Source: Acetobacter sp.
Lineage (GTDB): Bacteria; Pseudomonadota; Alphaproteobacteria; Acetobacterales; Acetobacteraceae
Direction of reading: 5' to 3'
Length of the DNA: 64,000 nt
Assembly: GCF_022483985.1 (NCBI RefSeq)
Contig: NZ_JAKVME010000001.1
Span: 186,001-250,000, forward strand
Below the pieces are notes generated by a model. The model ran no database searches. It saw nothing but the letters and a program-made list of their open reading frames with translations, and was not told where the DNA came from. This document shows positions 27,334-37,331 of this stretch, one piece after another (positions within the stretch are counted from its first letter, which is position 1; every line of letters begins with the position of its first letter). Made by a program: the position numbers and the translations under genes.

Positions 27334-28890
27334 TCAGGCTGCTTCCGGCTCACCATAACCGCCGCCGCCGGGAGTCACGATCTCGACGATATCAGACGGA
27401 GCCAGCATGGCATTTCCGGCCGTTATTGGCGCCGTGCAGCGAATCTGTGCGTTTCCGCCCGAGCCGCCACCGTGCAGACCCCACGGCGCTGTTGTGAGCC
27501 GGGACATGCTGATTGCGACCTGACATTCCTCTTCGGCCCGGTAGACCCGGCGAAGTCCCATGCCGCCCCGGAATTTACCGGTGCCTCCCGAACCATCAAC
27601 CAGTTCGTAGCGCAGTACTGACAGCGGGTATTCCGTCTCCAGCGCTTCGATCGGCAGGTTGGATGTATTTGTGAGGTGAACCTGCACGCCGTCCAGACCG
27701 TCCTTGTTGTAGCGTGCGCCGTTTCCGCCTCCGATTGTTTCCAGATAAATCCAGAACTTGTTGCTGCTGCGTCGGCTACCACTGAATGTCGCGGACACGA
27801 CCGAGCCATTGGACGCTGCGGTGATCGTCTTGGGGCAGACCGGAGCCAGAGCCGCAGTAATCACGTCCACAACACGCTGACAGGTGGAAATGCGCCCCAT
27901 CACGGCCGCAGGCAGGGCGCAGCACAGGATCGTACCTGGTTCCGCCTCGACATGAAGAGGTCGTGCGAGACCTGAATTGGGCGGGATTGTGGGATCGACG
28001 ATGGCTTTGATCGCATAATAGACGGTTGCAAGAAGCGCTGAGCGTGTCATGTTGAAATTCGCTCGCACCTGCTTCGGACTTTCAAATGAAAGCGTCATTT
28101 CGTCGCCGGTGATGGTGATGACGCAGGAGATCTTGATCGGTTCCGGGTGATCAATGGTTTCGAAAAGATCTTCCGCTGTATAGGTTCCATCCGGAATCGT
28201 GGCGATCCCCGCACGCATCTTGCGTTCGGCATAGTCCTGCAATTCGAGTCCGGCGCTGACGACGACATCCGCTCCGTATTTTTCGCACAGGATACCAAAC
28301 CGGCTCACACCGAGCCGGTTTGCCGCCATCTGGGCGCGCAGATCGGAAACGCGCTCGTCCGGAACCTGACAGTTCAGCAGAATGAGGTCCTGAATGTCCT
28401 GCTGCAACGCGCCGCGACAATAAAGGCGCACAGGTGGAATACGGATTCCTTCCTGAAAGATATGAGCATTGCCGCGATCGGCGAAGTCCGAATGATGCGC
28501 CGTGTTGATCGCCCAAGCGACAAGCTTCTCTCCAACGAAGATGGGCTCCGCGAGAACGATGTCCGGCAGATGCGTTCCCCCGCCGAGATAGGCGTCGTTG
28601 CCGATAAACACGTCGCCGGGAGCAATGTCCTCCAATGGATAACGCGCCATGACAAGGGGAATGAACTCGATGAACGAGCCGAGATGCATGGGGATATGTT
28701 CTGCCTGACACAGCGTATGACCGAACTGGTCAAAAAGCGCTGTCGAACAGTCCCGTCGTTCCTTGATGTTCGTGGAATAGCTTGTCCGAACCAGCGCTTC
28801 TCCCATTTCGTCAACGACGGAGGAGAGGGCGCTTCCGATGATCTCCACGGTAACGGGATCAAGCGACTTGCGATCAAAACCTGTCATCAC
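27334..28890 (-). CDS. Hydantoinase B / 5-oxoprolinase-type subunit (HyuB)
   Basis: A 518-residue protein matching the hydantoinase B/oxoprolinase family (N-terminal D-P-V-T-V-E-I-I, G-D-V-F-I-G-N-D-A-Y-L-G-G-G-T-H-L-P-D, C-terminal G-G-G-G-Y-G-E-P). With HyuA it forms an ATP-dependent enzyme that opens cyclic imides or lactams such as N-methylhydantoin or 5-oxoproline. HyuA is encoded on the other strand 1.5 kb away, an unusual split. Confidence 0.9.
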   Translation of the reverse strand: MMTGFDRKSLDPVTVEIIGSALSSVVDEMGEALVRTSYSTNIKERRDCSTALFDQFGHTLCQAEHIPMHLGSFIEFIPLVMARYPLEDIAPGDVFIGNDAYLGGGTHLPDIVLAEPIFVGEKLVAWAINTAHHSDFADRGNAHIFQEGIRIPPVRLYCRGALQQDIQDLILLNCQVPDERVSDLRAQMAANRLGVSRFGILCEKYGADVVVSAGLELQDYAERKMRAGIATIPDGTYTAEDLFETIDHPEPIKISCVITITGDEMTLSFESPKQVRANFNMTRSALLATVYYAIKAIVDPTIPPNSGLARPLHVEAEPGTILCCALPAAVMGRISTCQRVVDVITAALAPVCPKTITAASNGSVVSATFSGSRRSSNKFWIYLETIGGGNGARYNKDGLDGVQVHLTNTSNLPIEALETEYPLSVLRYELVDGSGGTGKFRGGMGLRRVYRAEEECQVAISMSRLTTAPWGLHGGGSGGNAQIRCTAPITAGNAMLAPSDIVEIVTPGGGGYGEPEAA

Positions 28891-28929
28891 TGGTATTTTC
28901 CTGTTTCGTTGTTCATGGGGTGAAATGCG

Positions 28930-30228
28930 CTATCGACCGAAACGTTCGAATGCGAAGGGGGTCGGATCGACGGAGGTACGCGTGTTCATGACAATTTCGG
29001 AAAGCAGCTTTCCGGCGCCCGGTCCGATGCCAAAGCCATGTCCGGAAAAGCCGACGCCCAGCACCAGTCCGGGAACTGTCTTCGAATGTCCAATGATGGG
29101 AACGGCGTCCGGCGTCACATCGATCAGACCTCCCCAGCGTTCCACTTCGCGCATTGTCCGGAATGCCGGGAAATCACGCTTGATGATCCGAACTGCCTCA
29201 TTGAGATATTTGTGCGATGGTTCCGGATCAAGAGTGCGAATCTGTTCGAACGGCGTCACGTTGTCTGCCGTCCAGTTTCTGGCCATACGCCATTCATCAA
29301 GAAAACGTCGTCCGATCCGTAGTCGTAGTTCCTTTCGCGTCTGTAGATAGGAACCGATGAATTTCGTGAACTGGCGCAATGTGTCAGGCGTGATGTCGGA
29401 TACACTCACGTTGCGCCTGCTTATATTATAACCTCCCTGTATATTCTTGCGGAATGCGAAGTCGCTTCCGCCGACGCTCTCCTCCGGAGCGCCTTCGACA
29501 TTATCCACTCGCATAACGCTGCCGAGCACGTTGAGGGCAGGGAGGTCCAGTCCCTCATTACCGGCGAACAGGCGCGACCATGCGCCACCGGCCAAGACGA
29601 CAGTGTCGCAGGCGATGGACCCTCGTTCAGTGATCACGCCGCAGACTTTGCCGCCTTTTCTGTCCAGCATGCGCACTGCGCAATGTTCCAGAATGACAGC
29701 ACCATGTTCACGGGCTGCCTGCGCGATGGCGGGCACCGCTTTCGTGGGTTCCGCGCGTCCGTCCGTCGGACAGAACAGGCCTCCCTTGAAGAGACGCTGG
29801 GAGCCGCCTGCCATTTCCGCGGTCTTCGCGCCGTCGGTGACAACCGTGCGGACCTGATAGGTGTCGGCGATATCTTTCCATGTCAGAAATTCATCGAGCT
29901 GCTTCTGATCGTCGCAGGCATAGAGAATTCCGCACTGCCGAAAACCTGTTTCACGTCCGGTGAGTTCATTCATCTGCCGCCAGAGATCCAGACTGAGCAG
30001 GCCAAGGGGGAGTTCCCTTTCGTCACGTCCCATGACGCGGGTCCATCCCCAGTTCCGGCTCGACTGTTCGCCTGCAATATGTCCTTTTTCGCAGAGCACA
30101 ACCGGCACACCGGCGCGCGCCAGAAAGAATGCCGTGGTTACTCCAATCACACCGCCACCGATCACAACAACCTGTGTAGAACGGGGCATCTGATCGTCTG
30201 ACTGAATGGGATCAACCTTAGGCGCCAT
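28930..30228 (-). CDS. FAD-dependent oxidoreductase (DadA/glycine oxidase-like)
   Basis: About 432 residues from the ATG at 30228, chosen because AGGGA lies 7-11 bases before it; an in-frame ATG at 30267 is less likely. DAO-type flavoprotein: V-I-G-G-G-V-I-G near the N-terminus, and G-F-S-G-H-G-F-G-I-G-P near the C-terminus. It is probably the first gene of the leftward operon and divergent from hyuA. It should oxidise an amine or amino acid with oxygen or quinone as acceptor. Confidence 0.86.
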   Translation of the reverse strand: MAPKVDPIQSDDQMPRSTQVVVIGGGVIGVTTAFFLARAGVPVVLCEKGHIAGEQSSRNWGWTRVMGRDERELPLGLLSLDLWRQMNELTGRETGFRQCGILYACDDQKQLDEFLTWKDIADTYQVRTVVTDGAKTAEMAGGSQRLFKGGLFCPTDGRAEPTKAVPAIAQAAREHGAVILEHCAVRMLDRKGGKVCGVITERGSIACDTVVLAGGAWSRLFAGNEGLDLPALNVLGSVMRVDNVEGAPEESVGGSDFAFRKNIQGGYNISRRNVSVSDITPDTLRQFTKFIGSYLQTRKELRLRIGRRFLDEWRMARNWTADNVTPFEQIRTLDPEPSHKYLNEAVRIIKRDFPAFRTMREVERWGGLIDVTPDAVPIIGHSKTVPGLVLGVGFSGHGFGIGPGAGKLLSEIVMNTRTSVDPTPFAFERFGR

Positions 30229-30398
30229 GATTACCGGTCCCTGAAATTCAGCACGCCACCGTGCCACATCGAAATTCGTGACACGCTCTCCGGCAGTTGT
30301 CTCTACATAGCTGATATTTCAAAACCCGTCTTATTACTCACGCTTTCACAGTTGTAGCCTAGATCTGGTGTTAATGAATACGAGTTGGAGAGCAGACT

Positions 30399-32456
30399 AT
30401 GGCCTGGAGGCTTGGGGTTGATTCCGGAGGCACCTTTTGTGATGTCTGCCTTTATAATGCAGATACGAAACAGTTTTCGATCTGGAAGGTGTCTTCGACT
30501 CCTGACGATCCGTCCCGTGGCATTCTTGCCGGTGTAACCGAAGGGCTGGGTACGGTTTCAGCCGGACCGCCCGATGTGAGTTTTCTCGGACACGGGACCA
30601 CGGTCGGCACCAATGCCGTCATCCAGCACAAAGGCGCGCTGACGGGTCTTATTACGACGGATGGTTTCCGAGACCTTCTGGAAATCGGTCGCCAGCAGAG
30701 ACCAAGTCTCTACGACACGCAGGCGGACAAGCCCGAAACACTGGTTGCGCGAGCCTTGCGTTTTGAAGTGCCGGAACGGATTCGACATGATGGCACCATC
30801 GAGACGGTGCTCGACGAAGAGAGTGTAAGAGAAGCTGCGCGTGCCCTCAAAAAAGCAGGCGTCAAGGCAGTGGCGATCGGCTTTCTCTATGCTTTCGTAA
30901 ACCCGGCCCATGAGAAACGTGCGCTTGAGATCGTTCAGGAGGAGTTTCCGGAAGCGTTTTCCTGCGCCAGTCATCAGGTTGCGCCGGAATTTCGCGAATA
31001 TGAACGTCTGTCGACAACGGTGGTCAACGCATATCTCGGCCCCGTGATGGAACTCTATATCGCACGGCTTGGCGCCCGTCTGAAGGAACTCGGTCTGGCT
31101 GTGGCGCCACGAATCACCCAGTCGAATGGTGGCGTGATCAGTTTCGATCTCGCCCGTGAACTGCCGGTGCGGACGGTGCTGTCCGGTCCGTCAACGGGGG
31201 TCGTCGCAGCGCAGGCGATCGGTCAGGCAATCGGTATTCCCAACATCATTACCTTCGACATGGGGGGCACCAGCACCGATGTAGCGCTTCTGAAGGATGG
31301 GGTCTGCCGACTCACAGGCGACGCGGAAGTTCACGGCTATCCCGTCAAAGCGCCGATGTTCGACATTCACACGGTCGGCGCAGGTGGCGGCTCTCTTGCC
31401 TATCGGGACAATGGCGGGCTTCTCAAGGTTGGCCCCCAGAGTTGCGGCGCGTTCCCGGGGCCTGTCTGCTACGATCAGGGGAACCTCACGCCATCCACCA
31501 CGGATGCCAACGTCGTGTTGCAGACCCTCAATCCGCTGTTTCTGCTGGGCGGAAGAATGGCGATCCGGCGTGATCTCGCTCTGGAGCGCATCCAGATTCT
31601 GGCCGACGAGCTTGGCATGGACGTCATGGAAACGGCGCAGGGGATTCTCTCGGTCGTGACTGCGAACATGGCGCGCGCCGTGCGGGTGATCAGCGTCCAG
31701 AAGGGACATGATCCTCGTGATTATGCGTTGATGGCGCTCGGCGGCGCAGGCCCGCTTCATGCCGTGCGCCTTGCGCAGGAACTGGACATGAAGCGCGTGA
31801 TCGTGCCGCTGACTCCCGGTGTCATGTGCGCTCTTGGCCTTCTTCTGACCGATCTGCGGGCAGATTTCTCTGCAACCCAGATCATGACCGCGAATTCCGC
31901 TTCACACCATGCCATGTCGCGGATTTTCGCGACCTTGATGGAGCAGGCGGAAGAGTGGTTCGCGCAGGAATCTGTGCCCGATGCCGACCGACGCATCAAG
32001 CTGAGCGCAGACATGCGTTATGTTGGTCAAAATTACGAGTTGTCGGTTGACGTGCCGGATGCGGCTACGACTGTTACGGAGCAGTCCGTTGATGTGATGG
32101 TCTCGGGATTCGTGACGGCTCACAAGATGCAATATGGTTTCGCATCCGAGACCGATCCTGTGCAGTTCGTTACGTTCCGCATAGAGGCCAGCGGGAGAGT
32201 CGACAAGGCTTCGTTCGTTGCGTTCGAGGATGCCGGGCCAGATGCGGCCGCCGCCATCATCGGGGAGCGCAATGTCTGGTTCCCGGAAACGAAGGGTTTT
32301 GTATCCTGCCCTCTCTATGACAGGAAACTGCTCAAATGCGGCAACCATATCGCCGGTCCTGCCATCATCGAACAGATGGACGCAACGACGGTGCTGCCTC
32401 CCGGAACCAAGGCGGTGGTTGAACCCCATCTCAATCTGATTGTTGAAATCGGGTGA
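30399..32456 (+). CDS. Hydantoinase A / 5-oxoprolinase-type subunit (HyuA)
   Basis: A 685-residue ATP-binding subunit of the hydantoinase/oxoprolinase family. Features are G-V-D-S-G-G-T-F-C-D near the start, the family's G-H-G-T-T-V-G-T-N-A-V and the second phosphate-binding block F-D-M-G-G-T-S-T-D-V. It should couple ATP hydrolysis to ring opening of a cyclic imide or lactam together with HyuB. RidA follows 85 bp downstream. GGAGAG lies just before the ATG. Confidence 0.92.
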   Translation: MAWRLGVDSGGTFCDVCLYNADTKQFSIWKVSSTPDDPSRGILAGVTEGLGTVSAGPPDVSFLGHGTTVGTNAVIQHKGALTGLITTDGFRDLLEIGRQQRPSLYDTQADKPETLVARALRFEVPERIRHDGTIETVLDEESVREAARALKKAGVKAVAIGFLYAFVNPAHEKRALEIVQEEFPEAFSCASHQVAPEFREYERLSTTVVNAYLGPVMELYIARLGARLKELGLAVAPRITQSNGGVISFDLARELPVRTVLSGPSTGVVAAQAIGQAIGIPNIITFDMGGTSTDVALLKDGVCRLTGDAEVHGYPVKAPMFDIHTVGAGGGSLAYRDNGGLLKVGPQSCGAFPGPVCYDQGNLTPSTTDANVVLQTLNPLFLLGGRMAIRRDLALERIQILADELGMDVMETAQGILSVVTANMARAVRVISVQKGHDPRDYALMALGGAGPLHAVRLAQELDMKRVIVPLTPGVMCALGLLLTDLRADFSATQIMTANSASHHAMSRIFATLMEQAEEWFAQESVPDADRRIKLSADMRYVGQNYELSVDVPDAATTVTEQSVDVMVSGFVTAHKMQYGFASETDPVQFVTFRIEASGRVDKASFVAFEDAGPDAAAAIIGERNVWFPETKGFVSCPLYDRKLLKCGNHIAGPAIIEQMDATTVLPPGTKAVVEPHLNLIVEIG

Positions 32457-32541
32457 TAAGCCGGTGAGGAATAGCTGTTATATCGAGACATATATTTCGA
32501 TATGAGCAAATATCAGACGTATAAAACAAAAGGAGGAAGTC

Positions 32542-32961
32542 ATGGTTGAAATTATAAAGGTTAAATCTGGCAGCATGTATGAGGAAAAGGATAGTTACTC
32601 CAGAATTGTAATGGTTGGTGACCAGATATTCGTAGCGAATACAGCGGGTATAGATTACAAAACGCGCGAAATTTCTGCCGATCCGGGAATGCAGGCCCGC
32701 AAGGCTCTGCAGAACATTGAAGGTGCTCTGAAAGCAGTGGAGGCCTCTCTCGCCGACATCGTGCGGGTTGTCACCCATGTTCCGGACCGGGCTAACGCAC
32801 CCGCAGTCTCTGCTGTCCTTGGCGAAGTGTTCAAAGGTATTGATCCTGCGCTCACCTTCGCCAATACACCGCTGGCGCGGGATGACCTGAAGGTTGAATT
32901 TGAGGTTACAGCGATCCGCGGAGCATCCGGTCAGGCAAAATATATCCGCGTCTCACTGTAA
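32542..32961 (+). CDS. RidA-family enamine/imine deaminase
   Basis: A 139-residue RidA (YjgF/YER057c/UK114) protein. RidA proteins hydrolyse reactive enamines and imines to keto acids and ammonia. The substrate-binding Arg113 is in the L-A-R-D-D-L-K segment after F-A-N-T-P. It shares a transcript with hyuA and sits opposite two flavin oxidases that would produce imines, which makes a detoxifying or pathway-step role likely. Confidence 0.9.
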   Translation: MVEIIKVKSGSMYEEKDSYSRIVMVGDQIFVANTAGIDYKTREISADPGMQARKALQNIEGALKAVEASLADIVRVVTHVPDRANAPAVSAVLGEVFKGIDPALTFANTPLARDDLKVEFEVTAIRGASGQAKYIRVSL

Positions 32962-33197
32962 TCCTGTCGGACAGAACTAAAATTTTCTCCGAACTCTGTG
33001 ATGGCCTGTTTTCAGTCTGACGGGTTCGGGGAAACCGACAGGCTTTCTGTTTGCGCCAGAGCATGATGTGATCGTTTGGGTTTATCTGGTCACATAAACA
33101 CACTGAAAACAAAATATTGTGGCATATTGCGATCAGAGAATGTGATCGCAACATGCCAATAATGGTTGCCTGTCAGAGGAAGTGCTGATTGAAGCAC

Positions 33198-34187
33198 CTA
33201 CGTCACTGGTCTGATCTCATCAAGGGCCATCCGGACAGATACGTTCCGGGATACTGGATTGTCAGCTATCGCATTTTGTGGCCAGAGAAATTCGTCCTTG
33301 AGGCTTGCGACCGATTGCTTGATCAACCCCACGAGAGATGAATTCACAGGCTTGCTCTGCGATGTTGCCAGAGAAATCGTGCGATAAACAGCAGGTTTTG
33401 TGATCAGCCGTGCCCTGAACTGTCCGGACAATATCTCCCGTTGCAGTGAAGCGGCCGGGAGAAGCGTTGCGGCAAGACCGGATGCGACGACTTGCAGAAT
33501 AGCGGAATAGGAATCGCATTCAAACTGCACATGCGGTTCAAGACCATTGCGACTTGCCCATGCGTCCACGATCTGGCGTAGCCCGTGGCGACGGCCAGGC
33601 AGTACGAGCTGGATGGTTTCAAGTTCAGCAGCTTCAACATCGTCGCCGAATTCTGGCATTTCACTGTCAGGGGAATGCCGCTCGATCAGATAGAGAGGCT
33701 GGCTGAACAGGGCTTCAAGATTCTGGTGTGTTGTTCCCGGTGCATCATAGATCAGAGCGATGTCCAGCGACCCGCCGCCGAGCGCGAGAAGAAGATCACC
33801 GTTGCAGCCGTCAAGAAAACGCAGTTCAGCCTGAGCGTGGGCTGTGCGCAGGGAGCGTGCCAGAGGCGCAAGCAGAATGGCGCTGACGCTTGCCGGCATA
33901 CCGATGGCTGCGGAGCCTAGCTGATCCGATGAGAAGTCACGAACTTTTTCGCGTGCATCATGTATTTGACGGATGATCGCCCAGCCGAGCTGCTGCAACA
34001 GTTCTCCCGCCTGAGTGACGACGACACCTCTTCCGTTTCTGTACAGCAGAGGAACACGTAAATCCGTTTCCAGATCGCGGATGTGGCGACTCAACGCCGG
34101 TTGGGGGCGGCCAAGCCTCACAGATGCTTTCGAAAACGAACCACATTCCGCAACCGCAATGAAATATTCCAGATCCCTCACATTCAT
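33198..34187 (-). CDS. LysR family transcriptional regulator
   Basis: A 329-residue LysR protein: an N-terminal helix-turn-helix with F-S-K-A-S-V-R-L-G-R-P-Q-P-A-L-S-R-H and a C-terminal effector domain. It is convergent with the hyuA-ridA unit and may regulate it. The C-terminus extends beyond the usual length by about 25 residues. Effector unknown. Confidence 0.88.
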   Translation of the reverse strand: MNVRDLEYFIAVAECGSFSKASVRLGRPQPALSRHIRDLETDLRVPLLYRNGRGVVVTQAGELLQQLGWAIIRQIHDAREKVRDFSSDQLGSAAIGMPASVSAILLAPLARSLRTAHAQAELRFLDGCNGDLLLALGGGSLDIALIYDAPGTTHQNLEALFSQPLYLIERHSPDSEMPEFGDDVEAAELETIQLVLPGRRHGLRQIVDAWASRNGLEPHVQFECDSYSAILQVVASGLAATLLPAASLQREILSGQFRARLITKPAVYRTISLATSQSKPVNSSLVGLIKQSVASLKDEFLWPQNAIADNPVSRNVSVRMALDEIRPVT

Positions 34188-34553
34188 AGCAACAGCCTCG
34201 TTTGCATGATGAACAACACGCCATCAGATCGAATATGGTGGAAAACACAGAAGAAATTGTCTTAACGGCAACTTCGATGACAAATTAGGGTAAAAGAGAC
34301 AATTTATGTCAAGTTAATTTCGTTATTAAAAACATTATATAATTTAGTTTCAATTATCGGAACAAATTGAGTCTGTGATTTCCGCAGAACGGAGCGTTTC
34401 AAAAAAGAGCCTGTTCGAAAAAGACGTGGACACCTGAAGCACGCTCGATTGGCGTGACTGTCGCAGGATAAATCTGAAGATAGCCGTCAGAGGAAAGGAA
34501 CAGAGCAATCCACGATCGACGCATCGGTCTGAGAGAGCTTTCTGAACCCTCAC
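34188..34553. other. Intergenic stretch between two LysR genes
   Basis: The part at 34290-34370 is AT-rich and is probably the promoter region of the leftward LysR gene. No gene or clear operator is visible. Confidence 0.4.
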
Positions 34554-35471
34554 TTAAAAACCGAGCGGACGCATCTCACGAATGAGATCAATCAGAAGTT
34601 TCAGTCCTGATGGAACCTGCTGACGACTGGAATAATAGATATGATATCCCGGCCCGGTGGTTGACCAGTCTTCCAGAACGACTCTGGTGGCTCCTTCGGA
34701 GACAAGCTGCGCCTGAACCGGTTCCGAGGCAAAAAACAGTCCGGCACCATTGCGTGTCAGGGATAGGCCGGTCTGACTTTCATCAATCGTGATTGTTCCT
34801 GGAACATGCACCGCGAATTCCTTGCCATTGCGCTGAAATTCCCACTGGTAAAGGCTCTCATTGCCCAGTCTGATGCGCAGGCAGCGATGGTCCTTCAGGT
34901 CATACGGTGTTTCTGGTGTTCCGAAACGCTCCAGATAGGCCGGGGCTCCCGTGACAACCCAGCGGATATCCGCCGATAGACGCTGGACAATCATGTCCTG
35001 TGGGACAGTCCCGCCATATCGGATTCCTGCATCGTAACCATCCTTGATCACGTCAACCATTCGGTTGCTCGACGTGATTTCCACGTCCACGTCCGGGTAT
35101 CGGTCCATGAAGACGGGCAGGACCGGGCCAAGCAGCAGGGGGGCGGCGTCAGCGACGACATTGAGACGAATGCGTCCGGTCGGGCTGTCACGAAATCGGT
35201 TCAGGTTTTCTACAGCTTGCCCGATGGCAACGAATGGCGCTGTGATGGAATTGCAGAGTTCCTCACCTGCCGCCGTCAGGGTGACGCTGCGGTTGGTTCG
35301 GTGGACAAGACGGATACCCAGCCGGGTTTCAAGTCCTTTCAGCGCGTGACTGAGGGCCGAAGCGCTGATTCCCAGTTCCAGTCCGGCTTTGCGGAAGTTT
35401 CGATGCCGGGCAATGGCAAGGAAATAAGTGAAATCGGCAAGGTCTGAACGGCCGAACTGCATGATATGCAT
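34554..35471 (-). CDS. LysR family transcriptional regulator
   Basis: A 305-residue LysR protein with helix-turn-helix N-R-S/F-R-K-A-G-L-E-L-G-I-S-A-S-A-L-S-H-A and an effector domain of the DmlR/YafC type. It is divergent from the carboxymuconolactone-decarboxylase-like, aldo/keto reductase and alcohol dehydrogenase genes, the normal layout for a regulator controlling a redox operon. Confidence 0.9.
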   Translation of the reverse strand: MHIMQFGRSDLADFTYFLAIARHRNFRKAGLELGISASALSHALKGLETRLGIRLVHRTNRSVTLTAAGEELCNSITAPFVAIGQAVENLNRFRDSPTGRIRLNVVADAAPLLLGPVLPVFMDRYPDVDVEITSSNRMVDVIKDGYDAGIRYGGTVPQDMIVQRLSADIRWVVTGAPAYLERFGTPETPYDLKDHRCLRIRLGNESLYQWEFQRNGKEFAVHVPGTITIDESQTGLSLTRNGAGLFFASEPVQAQLVSEGATRVVLEDWSTTGPGYHIYYSSRQQVPSGLKLLIDLIREMRPLGF

Positions 35472-35945
35472 GAATGTTCCTCGTATTTCATAATCGGCTC
35501 AGACTGCTCTCTCCTAATCAGAAACTGATGAACTGAGACCCATACCGATGTCTGCTATCATAGCATCACACGCTTCTATATCATGCGAGTAATTCATTGC
35601 CACGTTGATTGTTATTCATCAAATCTCTCTGGTTTCAAAAATGAAAATGGAAATTATCTTTAAAAAATAAATGACTATCATGTTTCTTTCGCGTCAGTCC
35701 GGCTTTGAGATGGTGTCTGCTTCATGTGATCCACCCTTCACCTTCGGTTGCGACCTGTGCACCTGAAGCGCATGGTGATCCGACAGGAGAGAGGCTGACC
35801 TGACCGCTGCCCACCGTCGCTGTTTCGGCATTACGGGTATCCCACCGCGTTTGCGAAACCATTGAATGCGTGGGTTGGCAGGCTGCAACAACGTCTCTCG
35901 TGCAGGCGATGCCATGCCCTGCAAAACGACGAAAGAGAGCAATTG
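35472..35945. other. Divergent intergenic region
   Basis: It lies between the LysR gene and the rightward redox operon and should contain both promoters. Several AT-rich patches occur (35560-35690). The frame used by the next gene stays open upstream to 35862, but I see no reason to call that part coding. Confidence 0.35.
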
Positions 35946-36278
35946 ATGGCAGACGAACCTACGGCCGCGCGCCAGTCATTCGGGGACATCGCTCCCGAGC
36001 TTGCTGAAATATCTGACAGGGTGCTGTTTGGGCAGGTCTGGGCCGGAGCGGGTCTGTCGCCCCGTGATCGCAGCCTTGTCACGATCACCAGTCTGATTTC
36101 CCTCTATCGGGAAAACGAACTGCCTTTCCATATGAAAAAGGCGCTGGAAAACGGACTGACGAAAGACGAGATCATCGCGGTGATCTCGCAGCTCGCCTTC
36201 TATTCCGGTTGGCCGACAGCAATGACAGCGCTGGGTATCGCCCGGAAAGTATTCGATGACGTCGGCACGTCCCGATAA
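35946..36278 (+). CDS. Carboxymuconolactone decarboxylase family protein
   Basis: About 110 residues from the ATG at 35946. CMD/AhpD-fold protein with R-D-R-S-L-V-T-I-T and the helix E-N-E-L-P-F-H-M-K-K-A-L-E-N-G-L-T-K-D-E-I. The family's C-x-x-C/peroxidase cysteines are absent, so it is closer to the CMD branch than to AhpD. It is first in a three-gene rightward operon with two NAD(P)H-linked reductases. Confidence 0.83.
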   Translation: MADEPTAARQSFGDIAPELAEISDRVLFGQVWAGAGLSPRDRSLVTITSLISLYRENELPFHMKKALENGLTKDEIIAVISQLAFYSGWPTAMTALGIARKVFDDVGTSR

Positions 36279-36307
36279 TCCGATCGTCAAAAACAGAAAG
36301 ATTTTCT

Positions 36308-37315
36308 ATGGACTATCGTTATCTCGGCAGAAGTGCCCTGAAGGTTTCCCCGCTCTGCCTTGGCGCCATGATGTTTGGTGGTGAGACGGACGAGCAGACA
36401 GCGCAGCGGATCATCGACCGGGCCTTTGAACAGGGAGTCAATTTCCTTGACACCGCTGACGTTTATCATAGCGGCAAATCGGAAATTGCTGTTGGCAAGG
36501 CTGTGGCCGCTCATCGTGATGACTGGGTCATTGCCACCAAATTCGGCTATGGCGGCCCAAAATCCGGCTCCAATCAGCAGGGGCAGTCCCGCAAGTGGAT
36601 CATGCAAACTGTTGAAGCAAGCCTGAAGCGTCTGAATACCGACTATGTCGATATTCTCTATTTTCACCGTACTCTGGTCGATGCGCCCCTTGAAGAAGGT
36701 CTCCGCGCCATAAGCGATCTCATCCGTCAGGGGAAGGTGCGCTATTATGGACTGTCCAATTTCAGAGGATGGCGCATCGCAGAGATCGTTCGCCTTGCGG
36801 ACGCGCTCGGCATGGAGCGACCTGTTGTGAGCCAGCCTCTCTACAACATTGTCGACCGTACCAGCGAAGTTGAACAGATTCCGGCGGCAGCGGCTTATGG
36901 GCTGGGAGTTGTTCCTTACAGCCCGCTGGCACGTGGCGTTCTGACGGGTAAATATGCTCCCGGTTCCTCTCCGGCAGCGGATACGCGGGCCGGTCGGGGC
37001 GATATGCGGATCATGCAGACGGAATGGCGTCCGGAATCACTGGAGATTGCACGGAAGATCGCGGATTATGCGAGGGATCGCGGCACGACACCCATCGCTT
37101 TCGCTCTCGCGTGGATACTGAAAAACAGGCAGGTCAGCGCCCTTATCGCGGGTCCACGCACGGAAGCTCACTGGGAAGGTTACTGCGCGGCGCTCGATGT
37201 CGATCTGACATCTGAAGATGAGACTTTTATCGATGGTCTGGTCAGACCCGGTCATGCGTCCACCCCCGGTTATACGGACCCCGGCTATCCGGTCGAAGGT
37301 CGCAAGACTGTCTGA
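36308..37315 (+). CDS. Aldo/keto reductase
   Basis: A 335-residue NADPH-dependent reductase of the potassium-channel beta-subunit/YghZ-like branch. The tetrad is visible as Asp48, Tyr53, Lys78 and His120 (L-D-T-A-D-V-Y, A-T-K-F-G, Y-F-H-R). It lies 29 bp after the CMD gene and 16 bp before the alcohol dehydrogenase gene, so all three are probably one transcript. Substrate unknown. Confidence 0.9.
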   Translation: MDYRYLGRSALKVSPLCLGAMMFGGETDEQTAQRIIDRAFEQGVNFLDTADVYHSGKSEIAVGKAVAAHRDDWVIATKFGYGGPKSGSNQQGQSRKWIMQTVEASLKRLNTDYVDILYFHRTLVDAPLEEGLRAISDLIRQGKVRYYGLSNFRGWRIAEIVRLADALGMERPVVSQPLYNIVDRTSEVEQIPAAAAYGLGVVPYSPLARGVLTGKYAPGSSPAADTRAGRGDMRIMQTEWRPESLEIARKIADYARDRGTTPIAFALAWILKNRQVSALIAGPRTEAHWEGYCAALDVDLTSEDETFIDGLVRPGHASTPGYTDPGYPVEGRKTV

Positions 37316-37331
37316 AGGAAGGATACAGACA

